From assembly GCA_963402885.1 (NCBI GenBank), contig OY727103.1, positions 2,358,501 through 2,422,500 of the forward strand: 64,000 bases of DNA. The letters are read 5' to 3'. The stretch's first letter is position 1. The number at the start of each line of letters is the position of its first letter. A program made the position numbers and the translations under genes. Of this stretch, positions 39,201 to 57,246 are shown one piece after another. This stretch comes from Antedon bifida (lineage: Eukaryota > Echinodermata > Crinoidea > Comatulida > Antedonidae). The notes below the pieces were generated by a model. It searched no databases. It was given only the letters and a program-made list of their open reading frames with translations, and was not told the DNA's origin.

Positions 39201-42200
39201 TGTGTCCTAATAATAGAATTGCATTTTCAATGTCAGTCGGAATTTTGTCAAAGCTTGCTATTGCTTTAGTAGAAGATTCATCTCTGTTGATAAATTGATT
39301 TAAAAAAGAACGGAATATTTCTTTAAACAACTGTTGAAAATTATCTAGGTTTAGTTCTTTGTGTTGCCACATAGTACATACTTTAAGTAACAAAAATGGT
39401 GATGAAAATAGTTCTAATAATATGTATTGATCACCACACAAATAATGTCTAGAATCAGAATCAAGTTTAAACTTCTTAATCAATGATTTACCCTCTTCAG
39501 ATTTCCCAATAGATTTGAAATATCGATTAATATAGTGCTTTACGTTCTCTGTAGAGAATCCAATTACTTTAACATGTAAATGAAAATGTTTTTGTAAAAT
39601 GTTAGTAAAACCCGGTCGTGAAGTCAAAATAACTGTGCTTTCTTCTAGTTCTTCATTCTTTAATATCAGTGGAATATCTACCCCAGGTGTTAACTCATCT
39701 AATGCATCTATCAGAATAACTAACTCATTGTCGTGTTCCTTAATGAATGTTGTTAGCATTGTTGTATTTATACGGATACCTGTTTTTCTGTGGGAACTGT
39801 TTAAATTTACTTTCTTAACGATTATATCTGTGATGGTTTGACCTTGTTCAATGTCTCTAACATTTACAAGAAATATTATCTTACCGACAAACGTATCATC
39901 AGAATTGGTCGCCCAGTTATAAGATATATATTGAAGTAAGGTTGTCTTACCAATTCCCTCATTTCCAGTCATCAATACCTTAAATGAGTCATTCGCCTTT
40001 ATAATACCCAATAATTCTTGTAACGTTGTGTACTTTTCTGTATTCTCTATTGCACTAACAACAGTTGTTAGTACTGGATCGGTAAACATCTGTGAAATGT
40101 CATAGTGGAAATCTGGTGTCCACGTCGGTGGTTTTGATATCTTTAGATCTTTTAATTTAGTTTTCTGTCCTGATGTTAAAAACTTTCGAATAGTATTATC
40201 TGAAATCAAGATAAATTACAATTCAAAGAACACAAAACAAATAGTGACTGCCTCTTATCGGATCATTATCATTAAATCTGAAACAAAATATTACTCCGAT
40301 GAAAACAAAGAAGAATTAGGCTTAATTAAGTGTAATTTTAAATTGGAAATAAGTGAACTAATCATAGTTACAAATACTTACCGTAATCACTTTCCGTTAA
40401 TTTTGTGTTCGAAACTTGGCTTGAGAAATTGTGGGGTGTGTTTGAGAATTTGTTGACGAGGATCACTATTAAGATTGCAAATATGACTACAAAGAATAAT
40501 AATAAATGCAAATATTACAAATAATATAAGGGTCTAAATTTCAAACTATAGACATTTATAACAACGAAAATATTATACTCTTTTTTTATTATGGTTACAA
40601 ACTGGATACGAATTTTTAAATATGGCATCTAAACTACTAGTTGTAGTAACGGTATATTGACGATAAGGAAATATTAAGTCACTATTGACAAACGCAACAC
40701 ATTTTAAAATTATTTTGTCAAGATCCATAATCCAATCTAAATTTAATGTATATAATTATATTTATAAATGTCATTTCATGTCAATTTCGAGACATTCTCA
40801 ATTTACTAATTTCACAGACCTGATCTAGTGTCAGTATTCGCCATACAAACCTAAACAATACCATGGACCCTATAGGTCCATGGTTATATCAGTTATTGTT
40901 GTTGTTCTGTCCCACGCCATGTTTTTGTTAAATCATTTTTTGTTGTATCACAATATAGAAGAGTGAACTTTATCGACAAATCTATGTACAGTAATTAGGT
41001 CTACTTTCTTCTTTTTATTAAAAAATTGTCCATTTGAAGAGTGATGAAGTTTAGGGCCTAACTAAATTAATTATTCAGTAGACGGTAATTCAAACTATTG
41101 GGTAACATTGTCTATTTTGAGTAAATCAATGATACTGAAAAAGAAATGATTTTTTACTCGTATCCCAAAATGTCAAGTACGGTATGACTCAGCTGGCCTT
41201 GATCAGACTACTGTATTGTATTGTAATGCATTCATTTTCGTATTTATTCAGAAAACAGGAATTATTCATTTATTTACCTCTACCTTATTGAATAAGCGTG
41301 ACGTAAAAATTGACTTAACTACAATTTATTATGTCAAAATTGTTAATAATCCTAGAATAGCCCGATAATGACTGTTAGGCTACGCACCTGAAATAATCAG
41401 TGTTGATTTTTGTAGTTGTCCTTGTGCTGATTCCCGCGGTGGTCTTGGTGCTGATTCCCTCGGTTGTCTTGGTGCTGAAGTATAATAAGCATGTATTTGT
41501 GTTATGCGCGATTTCAACGATAGATTTCAACGCGCAAGGAAATCTTCACGCAGTATCAAATTGCGCAAGTAACTTGCTCAACTTGAAAGTGCGCAAAAAT
41601 CCTAGCACACAGTAACAATACGAAACGTACTAGGATAGTAGTATTTGTTTGAATATAAATCGGGGAAAAAATATGATATTGGTAATAAATCGACGATACA
41701 AAGTAGGCCTAGGCCTAATTAAATTACTTTCTATACATAGATCAAAAACATTTGTTTATTATTATTTTTTAATTAATTTTATGTTCAAGATCCAAAAAGA
41801 AATATTGTCTTGACAAAAAAAAAGAATGTTCTATATGTGTTTGTGTTATTCCATGCATTCTGTCCCACGTGTTAATGTATACAATCATACTATATTATTG
41901 ATTTCATTGAGGAAAATTTGCTAAAAGTATCTGCCAGAGTAGACCTAAATTAAGGCTGGCAACGTTTTGACAATTTGGCAATTTAGATGGCATACCGGAT
42001 ATGTGAAAGTGAAAATTCAATTTGACACGTTCAGGTAGAAATAAAATTATAATAGCGAATAATTACGTGAATGTTTTTTTTATTTAGCATTTTTGGCATT
42101 TTAGAACAAGGAGGTCGTATCGTTTAATTTGCAATATTTCTGTTAGAGATAAAGAATAAAATGCAAACCATTATCAAGTAGAATTCCTTTTGCAGTCGGA

Positions 42201-44952
42201 TTGAGACGGTCTGCAAACTTTTTTATTTTCTCTTGTTCATCTGCGAGCTGTTTGGCAATCTCCAGATGAAGCACTACATCACAAATATTGGTGAAGTTGA
42301 AGTGGCCTATTTTGTAGAAAGCAGTAATACGTTGCAATTCACCTGGAATCATGACCTGTTCCATTGATTTAAACAATCGCTTACGATAAGATGACAACGT
42401 TGGTCCATCTGTATTGTGAACCTGGCCATTGTCATTCATGTACCTTCTAACATGATCTTCAGCATCCTGCACTCCAAGCTGTTCCGTAATCTCTAATAGT
42501 AAGTTGATTTTAGTAGGTGAAATGGAACCTTTTTCTTCGAGTTTACTGAATAAATTGTGTCCGTTAACGGAATTTGTAATATCACTCACCGCTAAGTAAT
42601 CATATAGGATACATTTTAACCAAAGGTATCTCTCACCCACGTAGCACCGACCTAGATGATCTTTCAAGTCATTGAAATCTTCTTCCATTTAGATTGTTTT
42701 TCTATTCTTGGATTATGAGTGTAGTATTTAATATCAAAGATGACAGCAACACTAATACTATAAAGGAAAAAAATAAAATATTGATAATTGATTTGGTAAT
42801 CGTCTCAAAGCACAGTGGACCTTTATCTTCCCTATAAATAAGGGCCCTCCATGTCGGGTGGTGCCACCAATGCTTCTTCTGAACATGTACACTAAACTAA
42901 ATAAGGTGTATGAATAATTGGTATAATTGTGAATAACCAACAATGTTTTTTTTAATGTATTATTATATTTTATTGAAGCGTATAGGCCTAAACGAAGCCA
43001 TGTCACAATAACACAAATCCCGTGACAGTATATTCTGAAAACGCCATGAAACTCCACGCCCATGTAAGCAATATTTAATATTGGAATCTTGAACGGCAAG
43101 TTATATCATATGCGGATTCAATGAGGAGGGCGGGGGTCAGCCGGCCTGGAGCCCTCCCTAAATTTGAGACCTATAATGCAAAGGATAGGACACTAGTTCG
43201 ACACCTAAAATGATTTTCGTCGTTATTGTTATTATTGTTATTTTCTTTTAGGAGGAGAGCGGTTGTATAATGACTTGGAGAGGATGATTGGATATCGACC
43301 TCCGGTCATTTTCAAATGGTGTTGGAGGATAATAACACCAGCTATTAGTCTGGTACGTGTTACCGTCAATGTTTAAAACGAACATAATAAGAGTTGCATA
43401 TTCGACTTGTCGGAGGATCTAACAAGCTACTGAGTGGATCTGCTAAAGTTGGATAACCCTTTCGTCAGGCCTCGTCATACGACGCTGTCTCAGTTGGCCT
43501 TACTACATGGTTAAAAGGTCAAAGAAATAGTCTCATTCATTCACCTTTCCCCTCCTCTTACTTCTTTTCTCTCCTCTTCCTTCTTTTCCCTCTTTCTCTT
43601 AAGTATCTTCATTGTCACGTGTGACAATCAGTAGAAATTGGTTATCCAACTTGAGCAGATCTCCACCAGTAGCTTGTTAGATCCTCCGACCAGTCGAATA
43701 GGCATAACTCTTAATTATTATCTTCGTTGTAATAACTTTAATGGCAATTATAATGTAACTAGGCCTCCTCCTATATAGTGCGTATTAAATGGTATATGAT
43801 CCGTTTGTAGACTATCTGGATCTTCAGTGTTGTGACGTGGACACCGCTTGTTTACGAAGACTACGTTTACCCTCCCTGGGGTGTGGCTCTGGGTTTGTTA
43901 ATTGCTACGTCATCCATGATTTGCATTCCTGCCTGGGTCGTATTTTCAATAGCTACGACACAGGGTTCATTCAGAGAGGTAAGAGTACAGTTTATACATT
44001 TCAGTAGTAGGCCTATATCTGTGGACGATATGTAATTATTTAACTGAAAAACGCCAGTCCTATAGAAGCACTATCCTTCGGGACATTCCTATTGAGTATA
44101 CGCCCATTTTAAAAGGGGACCAACTTTCCTGTGAAAACGAGGGGATAGCCTCTTCAACACTGCGCGGCCAACTGTACGCCTACACCTATACTCTTCTTAC
44201 ACTCCGGCCTAAGGGGATACTTCGTTTGGTCTCGAAAGTGTATTTCTTGATTGAGAGAATGTTATGCATAGACTTTATAAACAAAATAGATACATGATTT
44301 CTATAATAGACCAGTCGGATCTGGAGGCAGGTGTCCCTTTTCTGCAGAATTTCTAAACCAACGTTTTCTAATGTTTAATGTCACATTTATGTCTACTCGT
44401 AATGCACTTATGTGATCTAAAACCAACCGTTGAGGAGATACAGAAACTTCAAATGGTAAATGGCGGCTTTTGAATTTATGCTAATTAACCCACTTCCCGA
44501 GATGTCCGATTTCGGTAAACTTTGGATATGATGTTTATTTGGACTATATCAACTAAACAATAAAATTCTGTTGCATTTAACATATCTAAACGATTTCTTC
44601 TTCATAAAATGACTTATTTGACGTAATTTGACTTTGACCCTTCATATCTCGAAAACGCCCTTCCCGTCGCGATCAACATTCATATTCGTATTCTACAGCC
44701 AAAATTACCCCAGAAAAAATCGATGAAGTAAATTCTGCAAAAAGAGTGACACCTATATACCTCAAATACGACTGGTCTATAACCAAAATCTACAAAATAT
44801 ATACTTGCTTATAATACACTATACTGTGTAAATTGGTACATTTACTTTATTTCCAGCGTTTGCAGAAATTGTGTACTCCGAACCTGCGACAATACCACGA
44901 CCATTTACCGATATCACAGAACGAACCCTCCGTTGAGTTGCAAGATAAGTAA
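24256..44952 (+). CDS. SLC6 Na+/Cl--dependent transporter (creatine/taurine/GABA group)
   Basis: This is a plasma-membrane symporter for a small neurotransmitter-like or osmolyte substrate, driven by Na+ and Cl-. Fourteen coding exons: 24256-24436, 24714-24845, 25014-25174, 25548-25627, 25766-25898, 26400-26534, 26895-26998, 28095-28219, 28536-28648, 28877-29014, 29326-29428, 43252-43352, 43811-43978 and 44857-44952. They encode 589 residues. TM1 has [16 protein letters not shown] (Phe where vertebrate relatives have Leu). The large second extracellular loop has NPWNTPNC and Asn-glycosylation sites (NCT, NTT, NIT). TM6 has [26 protein letters not shown], and TM8 GMDSQFVTVEGF. The C-terminus ends VELQDK. 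Features such as [18 protein letters not shown] resemble the creatine/taurine/GABA carriers; the exact substrate cannot be read. Intron 11 is 13.8 kb and hosts two antisense genes. Confidence 0.93.
24890..24977. mobile_element. Family A element, partial
   Basis: Only the right half is clear: GATATGGTAGTGATAGGACAT to GGAGACAGAGCTTAAG, in SLC6 intron 2. Confidence 0.6.
25315..25440. mobile_element. Inverted-repeat element, family B
   Basis: Arms AAGTAATTTGACCAATCAC and GTGATTGGTCAACTTACTT flank a short centre in SLC6 intron 3. Confidence 0.85.
26622..26774. mobile_element. Inverted-repeat element, family A copy
   Basis: Termini AAAGCCTTGTCTACACTATC and GATAGTGTAGACATAGCTTT flank the standard core with two ATATCACTACCATATTTGGG-like repeats. 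SLC6 intron 6. Confidence 0.9.
27293..27364 (+). tRNA. tRNA-like head, anticodon AAC (probably SINE-derived)
   Basis: The 7-bp acceptor stem GACCGGT/GCTGGTC pairs fully, with two G-U pairs. The D arm is GCTC/GAGC and the anticodon arm TCGTG/CACGA with loop CTAACAA. The T arm is GTGGG/CCCAC with loop TTCGAAT. The B box GGTTCGAATCC is perfect. No 3' CCA or pol III T-run follows immediately, and the sequence does not resemble the usual animal tRNA-Val(AAC). I therefore favour a SINE head over a working tRNA gene. Confidence 0.45.
27293..27560 (+). mobile_element. tRNA-derived SINE-like element
   Basis: The 72-bp head folds as a full tRNA cloverleaf and is followed by about 200 bp of unrelated body ending in AACATCTTTTATTTTTCC. 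This arrangement is typical of a SINE. It lies in SLC6 intron 7, sense to the gene. Only one clear copy is seen in this window, so the family assignment is an inference. Confidence 0.65.
28270..28507. repeat. 59-bp minisatellite, four copies
   Basis: Units start at 28270, 28329, 28388 and 28447 with AAAACTCCGGAGTTTACACA. Each carries the palindrome ACTCCGGAGT and a second CTCCGG. It fills most of SLC6 intron 8 just before the acceptor of exon 9. Confidence 0.93.
29672..29834. mobile_element. Inverted-repeat element, family C
   Basis: A perfect 24-bp terminal inverted repeat bounds a 163-bp element: it begins AATTTACACAGACAAGCGG at 29672-29695 and has its complement at 29811-29834. It carries no coding capacity and is the only copy seen here. 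Confidence 0.75.
30009..30156. mobile_element. Inverted-repeat element, family A copy
   Basis: Complete copy with termini AAAGCTCTGTCTACACTATC and GATAGTGTGGACGGAGCTT. Confidence 0.92.
30911..31035. mobile_element. Inverted-repeat element, family B
   Basis: It contains GCACCAATCACGG facing TTGTGATTGGTCAAATT, then TTACGTTCCTGCGTTGCG and AGTGGCAACCAAGC. The terminal block matches the copy at 6.3 kb. Confidence 0.8.
31821..33023 (-). CDS. Myb/SANT-like DNA-binding domain protein (NAIF1/FSBP-like)
   Basis: This is an intronless open frame of 400 residues, antisense inside SLC6 intron 11. Residues ~15-95 form a Myb/SANT-like domain: [19 protein letters not shown], then [12 protein letters not shown] and [16 protein letters not shown]. 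The pattern is that of the PF13873-type domain found in NAIF1, FSBP and the DNA-binding partner proteins of Harbinger transposons. An acidic Asp-rich stretch ([17 protein letters not shown]) follows at about 157-175. The middle is a low-complexity Ser/His/Glu region. A charged helical segment near the C-terminus ([21 protein letters not shown]) looks like a coiled coil. The long intact frame argues for a real, probably nuclear, protein. Lack of introns suggests a retrocopy or a domesticated transposon protein, which is an inference. No transposase or terminal inverted repeats were seen nearby. Confidence 0.78.
   Translation of the reverse strand: MDIRTAIRPQFNKKRKPNWSENEISFLLREFEKHKIILTSKLCGETTSQQKRQVWKLICDGLNARNPYVKRTTEEVRRKWKNLLSASKRELVESKRPYIEGGPPPRPISSISRRVIKLRGTVRQQSYAHPGDQNLPNGNYHGLPTMVEVVHHSNHIDSDDLDDLDDNLDDMDDFDTVEEHSPNGKILRLSPKKDNHTSSNASITENKYSPIYEEENHKEHVSLRIDRQTQEVTNDSRLIESEVLPRIHGNDTHRDAHAGLVQEDGEESHEHNQSNGISSRSSSPFSDVTTSRHITAADMYHPVLPSDGYPRIFTTNGFRPEYAVYDRTDGSLARPTTTTSERLDVAENGESVAEIQADMVRIQRDKLKLEKEVLELYKERMKLEVEWWRNRLQRTKTTQT
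37075..42688 (-). CDS. NLR-like protein: DED-like, TM, NACHT, LRR-like, multi-pass C-terminus
   Basis: Four exons read on the minus strand: 42688-42169, 41474-41388, 40486-40382 and 40199-37075. All three introns are phase 1 and the model gives 1278 residues. Residues ~15-85 resemble a death-effector-type fold ([12 protein letters not shown], then [18 protein letters not shown]). Residues 174-202 are a linker with APRQPRES and APRPPRES repeats. A hydrophobic segment [17 protein letters not shown] spans exons 2-3. The NACHT NTPase has Walker [12 protein letters not shown] (~316-326), Walker [12 protein letters not shown] (~397-407) and TSRPG (~430). A poorly conserved leucine-rich region follows ([22 protein letters not shown]). 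The last ~140 residues contain about four hydrophobic spans. Such receptors act in innate sensing, but a membrane anchor between death fold and NACHT is unusual. The first exon could instead be a separate DED gene. The NACHT exon alone is beyond doubt. Confidence 0.8.
41388..41474 (-). other. 87-nt symmetric linker exon of the NACHT gene
   Basis: On the minus strand an acceptor TATACTTCAG precedes the exon and GTGCGT follows it. Its 87 nt are divisible by three and both borders are phase 1, so inclusion or skipping keeps the frame. It contains a 24-nt tandem duplication ending TCAG each time, encoding APRQPRES and APRPPRES. Its last residues, STLIIS, extend the hydrophobic segment begun in the next exon. 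Confidence 0.6.
43353..43810. other. SLC6 intron 12
   Basis: No gene is present. It contains a pyrimidine-rich tract near 43545-43605. An inverted pair (CTAGTAGCTTGTTAGATCCTCCGAC-like at 43668-43692 and its complement at 43410-43435) could fold the intron. Confidence 0.5.
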
Positions 44953-46126
44953 TCTCTGATAAGAGTCTTGTGTACCAACGTGACAAGAGGTCGCTCAGTA
45001 TAAACAGCCATAAGTCGCGTGCTAAAACGCATAGTTATACCGGACCGACAGACAGACCGACCGACCGACATAGTGAACTATAGAGTCGCGTCCACGCGAC
45101 TAATAACAAGAGATAACATAATTAGTTTTATTTCTCAATATTCCGAACCTCATGTCTACGTTATTATCTCATTGAAATAAATTCGTTTTTATATTTTGAA
45201 TGAAATACGCGTTTATATATGACTAGCAAAGATATAATAAACATTGTTAGGTCTACCACATGAGGAGCCAGGGACCATCGCACGTCCTTTTCCACTTTAA
45301 AGTTTGAAACGAAAGAAGAAGGCAGTATCGGCGTTCCATACTGTACGTTTTTTTAGCAAAAACACACGGTGACTTTGCACGTTCAGCTAATTTGTTGTAA
45401 GTTTCACGCTTAAAATAACAGTTAATTAGCAAAGATTTTAATTTAAATAAATATTATGTTAACACAACAATACAGAAGCCATCCTGATTCACATGTTTGT
45501 TGGTCTAATATTTTTGTAACAAGCATTATAAAAGTAATAGGCCTAGTAGCTAGGCCTAGCCCCCAATCACACTTGTGGCCGGCCGGAGACTGTCGCGTGC
45601 AGTCCGCCTGTCGCAGTCGGGCCTAGGCTAGGCCGGTATAAGGGGTGCTGTAGCTAGGAGGGTCATACTAATCTACGCCCGGTAGGATTTTACGATATAA
45701 AATGTTGTCAAGTATATGCTAAAATTATACTTGACGTGATATTTAATTGTACTTTTTTATACATTTTACTTCTACTACTACTACTACTGTTGTCTCAGTG
45801 CTCTATCTAGGCCTAGTACTAGTAGGCCTAATCTCATCATTTATTTATATCATACAAAAACAGGCCTAGGCTACCCCTAGGCTAGCTAATTTAGGCTAAT
45901 TAAGTACAGTATTTAGGCCCAGAGGTAGGCTATATATTTATTAGAAGAGTGGGAATTGAATGATAAATTTGACATTTTTTTGAAATTTTATAAGAGCTAG
46001 GAATGGATAATGCAGTGAGACAGATAGAATGTTCGAACAACATCAAAATTTAAATAAATTATATAATAATAAATATTAAATATCAACTATTAATATTATT
46101 CCTTTTTAGATTTCAAATTGTCCAGG
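44953..46126. other. Spacer between SLC6 and PSMA5
   Basis: It holds the SLC6 3' UTR, AT-rich sequence, a dense run of AGGCCTA palindromes (45540-45920) and a CTA microsatellite near 45775. TTTTTAG at 46103-46109 looks like an acceptor, suggesting a PSMA5 5' UTR intron. No other gene is supported. Confidence 0.5.
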
Positions 46127-49332
<3,206 letters not shown>

Positions 49333-49865
49333 AAATTAACAATTGAACTGAAATCAACTTTTGTACATCTTTAAAAGAATTCTGAACTTTTTTTTAATTG
49401 CTTGTAATCACAAATTAGTCTGAAATTGCATTGTTTCTGTATTTTGTAAGAAGCCAACAATATCTGGTAAAATATAAAATCAAAATTTAAATACTCTCCC
49501 ATAATTCTTGTTAGAAAAGAAGAAGAAACTTGTACGTAATATGATAATGGTATAATTGTTTCATTAGGCTTCTTCAGTGGCCAGGACTAGAAATTATTAA
49601 TAGCAGGTTAACCAATCACAGGACAGATTGCATGTCGGTCACTGTGTCACATCAAACGACCTCAAGGTCAGTAAATGCCCTGTTCATTAATTCGTTTCAA
49701 TATTTTAATTTATACAGTGTTTTTTTAACTGTTCAAAATCTTCACTTTCTTTCACACAAAATTCAAATAATTACAGCACCATTGTTCCCTTATGTTTATA
49801 TTTAGCAAGAATATGAAAAATGAAATGAAAAAATTTGTTCTCACTAGGTGTGGCACCGAATCTAT

Positions 49866-50002
49866 AAAGCTCTGTCTACACTATCAATCTAGGTTGACAA
49901 AAAGGTGTGAGGTGCCCAAATATGGGAGTGATATGACATCATAATGTCCATATATTGGCACATCACATTTCACATAATGTTTGATAGTGTGGACAGAGCT
50001 TA
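49866..50002. mobile_element. Inverted-repeat element, family A copy
   Basis: Complete, from AAAGCTCTGTCTACACTATC to GATAGTGTGGACAGAGCTT, downstream of PSMA5. Confidence 0.92.
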
Positions 50003-51508
50003 ATTCTGTTAAAACCTGTTTACATAATACTGTTCAGTCACTTAATTTGTGTTTCTTGCACTTTAACATTATTTTGTATGTGTAATGTTGTAGAATGGGG
50101 ATACATGCTAGTTATCCATGTAATAAAAACTAAACTTTGAATGTTTGTACAATTTACTTGCTTGATGGTAATGGGTCGGTTAACAATCTTAAAAGCTTAT
50201 ATGACCCTTTCTTTCTGTGATACAATACTAAAAATACTATATAGATGTTTGGGGGATCTAATCTGGGTAATTTTGATTACATAATGTGTGATGAGCATTG
50301 CGCAACAAACCAGACCACAAAAAATGATTATTGATATCTGTATGGTCTTTGTATCATAGTAAACACAAACTGTTCATGATCATTTATGTCAAAAAACAAG
50401 ATAAAAAAACAAAAAACAAATTCATTTATTATCACAAAGTATATATTTTAATCCTACTAAATATAAACATTAAATCATCACTGTATTGTGCAAGTATAAT
50501 ATTATTTGAATTTTGATAAACTCCGAACATTTTGCAATTTTGGAGAAAGTTAAAGTCCAGTCTTTAACTTTTTCCAAAATAGTAATTGAATTTTCACAAT
50601 AATTATATATTGTTTGGATGCGAGATTAAAACATTCATTATTATTATTTATTTTTATTACATCCAAATAATAACTTACTGTAATGGTCTTATTTATTTTT
50701 TCTATAAGACCGAAAAGGACTTTACCTTTCTCCAAAATAGTAATTGAATTTTCACAATAATTATATATTGTCTGGATGCAAACTTAAAACATTCATTATT
50801 ACAATTACATCCAAAAAACTATTCTTAATTTATTATCAAAGTATATCATTTGATTGCCATTTTTGCATACAATCAGAACATTCCTTTACTAATTGAATTA
50901 TTAAATGTTGTTTCAACGCACTCTTAAAAATTAATTATTCTATCCAAATAGTTTTCATTTTCATAACAATTATTAAATATTATTTCAACGCAATCTTAAA
51001 TACTAATTATTCCATCAAAATGTTTACAACAAAAGAAAAATAAATGGCATTTGATTGCCATTGTTAGGATAGGAACATTAATTTACTAATTTAATTTTTA
51101 CAACATAATTATTAAATATAGTTTCGCCGCAATCTTTAAAATTAATTATTCCATCAAAATAATTGTTACAATAGAAAAAAATAAATGAATGATAATTTAT
51201 ATTTAATTGTTGACAATGCAACATTTAAATATTTTTTTAATTAAACACACATCTTCTAAATTATTGCTCAATTATAAAACATATGTAGTCGATTATAAAA
51301 CATATGTACATGAATATTTTATACATGATCCGACTACTTACAGAAATTGTATTGTATCTAATAAATAAAAATATTTTTGGGACTACATTCAGGGCATCCT
51401 CCTAAAAAATATTTTGACCAGACTCAGATCAATATTTATTTTCTTCTACACATATACAACTATACAAAAATGGCAAATAATAACAGTATAATGGAGTTTC
51501 TTCATATA

Positions 51509-51665
51509 AATCCAAAGGCAAATTACTGAAAAAAAATGACATGCTGTGGGTATCAGTGCCTGGATCTCAATGGAGATACAAAATAAAATAAGCAAAAAGC
51601 TAAATCAAAACGTAAGTAAAACAACCAGAAAAATTAGCAGAGCTTTCGAGCAAAACTAGCCCTTC
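51509..51665. repeat. Dispersed repeat D, copy 2
   Basis: It matches 19447-19605 in order and orientation over about 155 bp with scattered differences. Confidence 0.75.
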
Positions 51666-52195
51666 AGTTTCTTAATATAAAAACATTAAGCAAAATTTAT
51701 GAGGTTCTTATTTTAATTTAAAAATGAAAGATGGCTAATATCTAGGAGGAATGCCATATAAAATAAAATGCTTATTATGTAAATATTTTTTAAAAAAACA
51801 CTTATATTTAAACTAAAAAATAATCAAGTTCCTACATAATCAAACACTAATCTTTTCTTTACTATAAACATTCAGCCAATCCCATACATAACAATTAACA
51901 ACTAACAAATTGAAAGTAACAGCCAATCAGAGTTTCCAAAAGAAATTGAAAGCAACAATTAGCCAATCAAAGAAACTGAAAGTAAATGTTGGCCAATCAG
52001 AGAGCTTATATACACATAATAAACCAGTACTGTATAAATGTACATACAAACAACTTTTGGCCAATCACAAATCAGCTTTTCAAAACAATGGTCCTTTGTT
52101 TTTATAAATTATAAACCATTGTTTATATCTGAATAAACTTAGGATACTGTGAATATTTACACTCCATTTTTACAAGGTGACTTTAGTCTGCATAC

Positions 52196-57246
<5,051 letters not shown>

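Larger units (their letters stand above)
29429..43251. other. Giant intron 11 of the SLC6 gene
   Basis: This 13.8-kb intron lies between the GTAAGT donor after exon 11 and the TTAG acceptor of exon 12. It carries two antisense genes (Myb/SANT-like and NACHT), a family A, a family B and a family C inverted-repeat element, and AT-rich sequence. Between about 33.2 and 37.0 kb no gene is supported. A cluster of AAGTTAACTTATTTCT palindromes lies at 35645-35715. Confidence 0.85.
49333..52195. other. Spacer between PSMA5 and NAMPT (convergent)
   Basis: It holds the 3' ends of both genes, one family A element, an ~80-bp duplicated segment (50562-50640 and 50720-50800, sharing CCAAAATAGTAATTGAATTT), dispersed repeat D, and very AT-rich sequence. 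Several CAATCAGAG-type short repeats lie at 51900-52075. No gene is supported. The NAMPT 3' UTR probably reaches into the right part. Confidence 0.5.

Noticed and set aside
40200-40209. Start of the NACHT frame at 40209
   Set aside because: That position is not an ATG (it reads TTG) and lies in the intron just before an AG acceptor, so the exon begins at 40199 and the true start is upstream.
41400-41615. Plus-strand frame rich in Val/Leu/Ile (VVLVLIP repeats)
   Set aside because: It is the complement of the 87-nt linker exon of the minus-strand NACHT gene; the repeat pattern comes from that exon's 24-nt duplication.
42758-43099. 113-codon minus-strand frame upstream of the DED-like exon
   Set aside because: No recognisable domain and no fitting splice junction into the DED-like exon; lies in a spacer with a palindromic repeat character.
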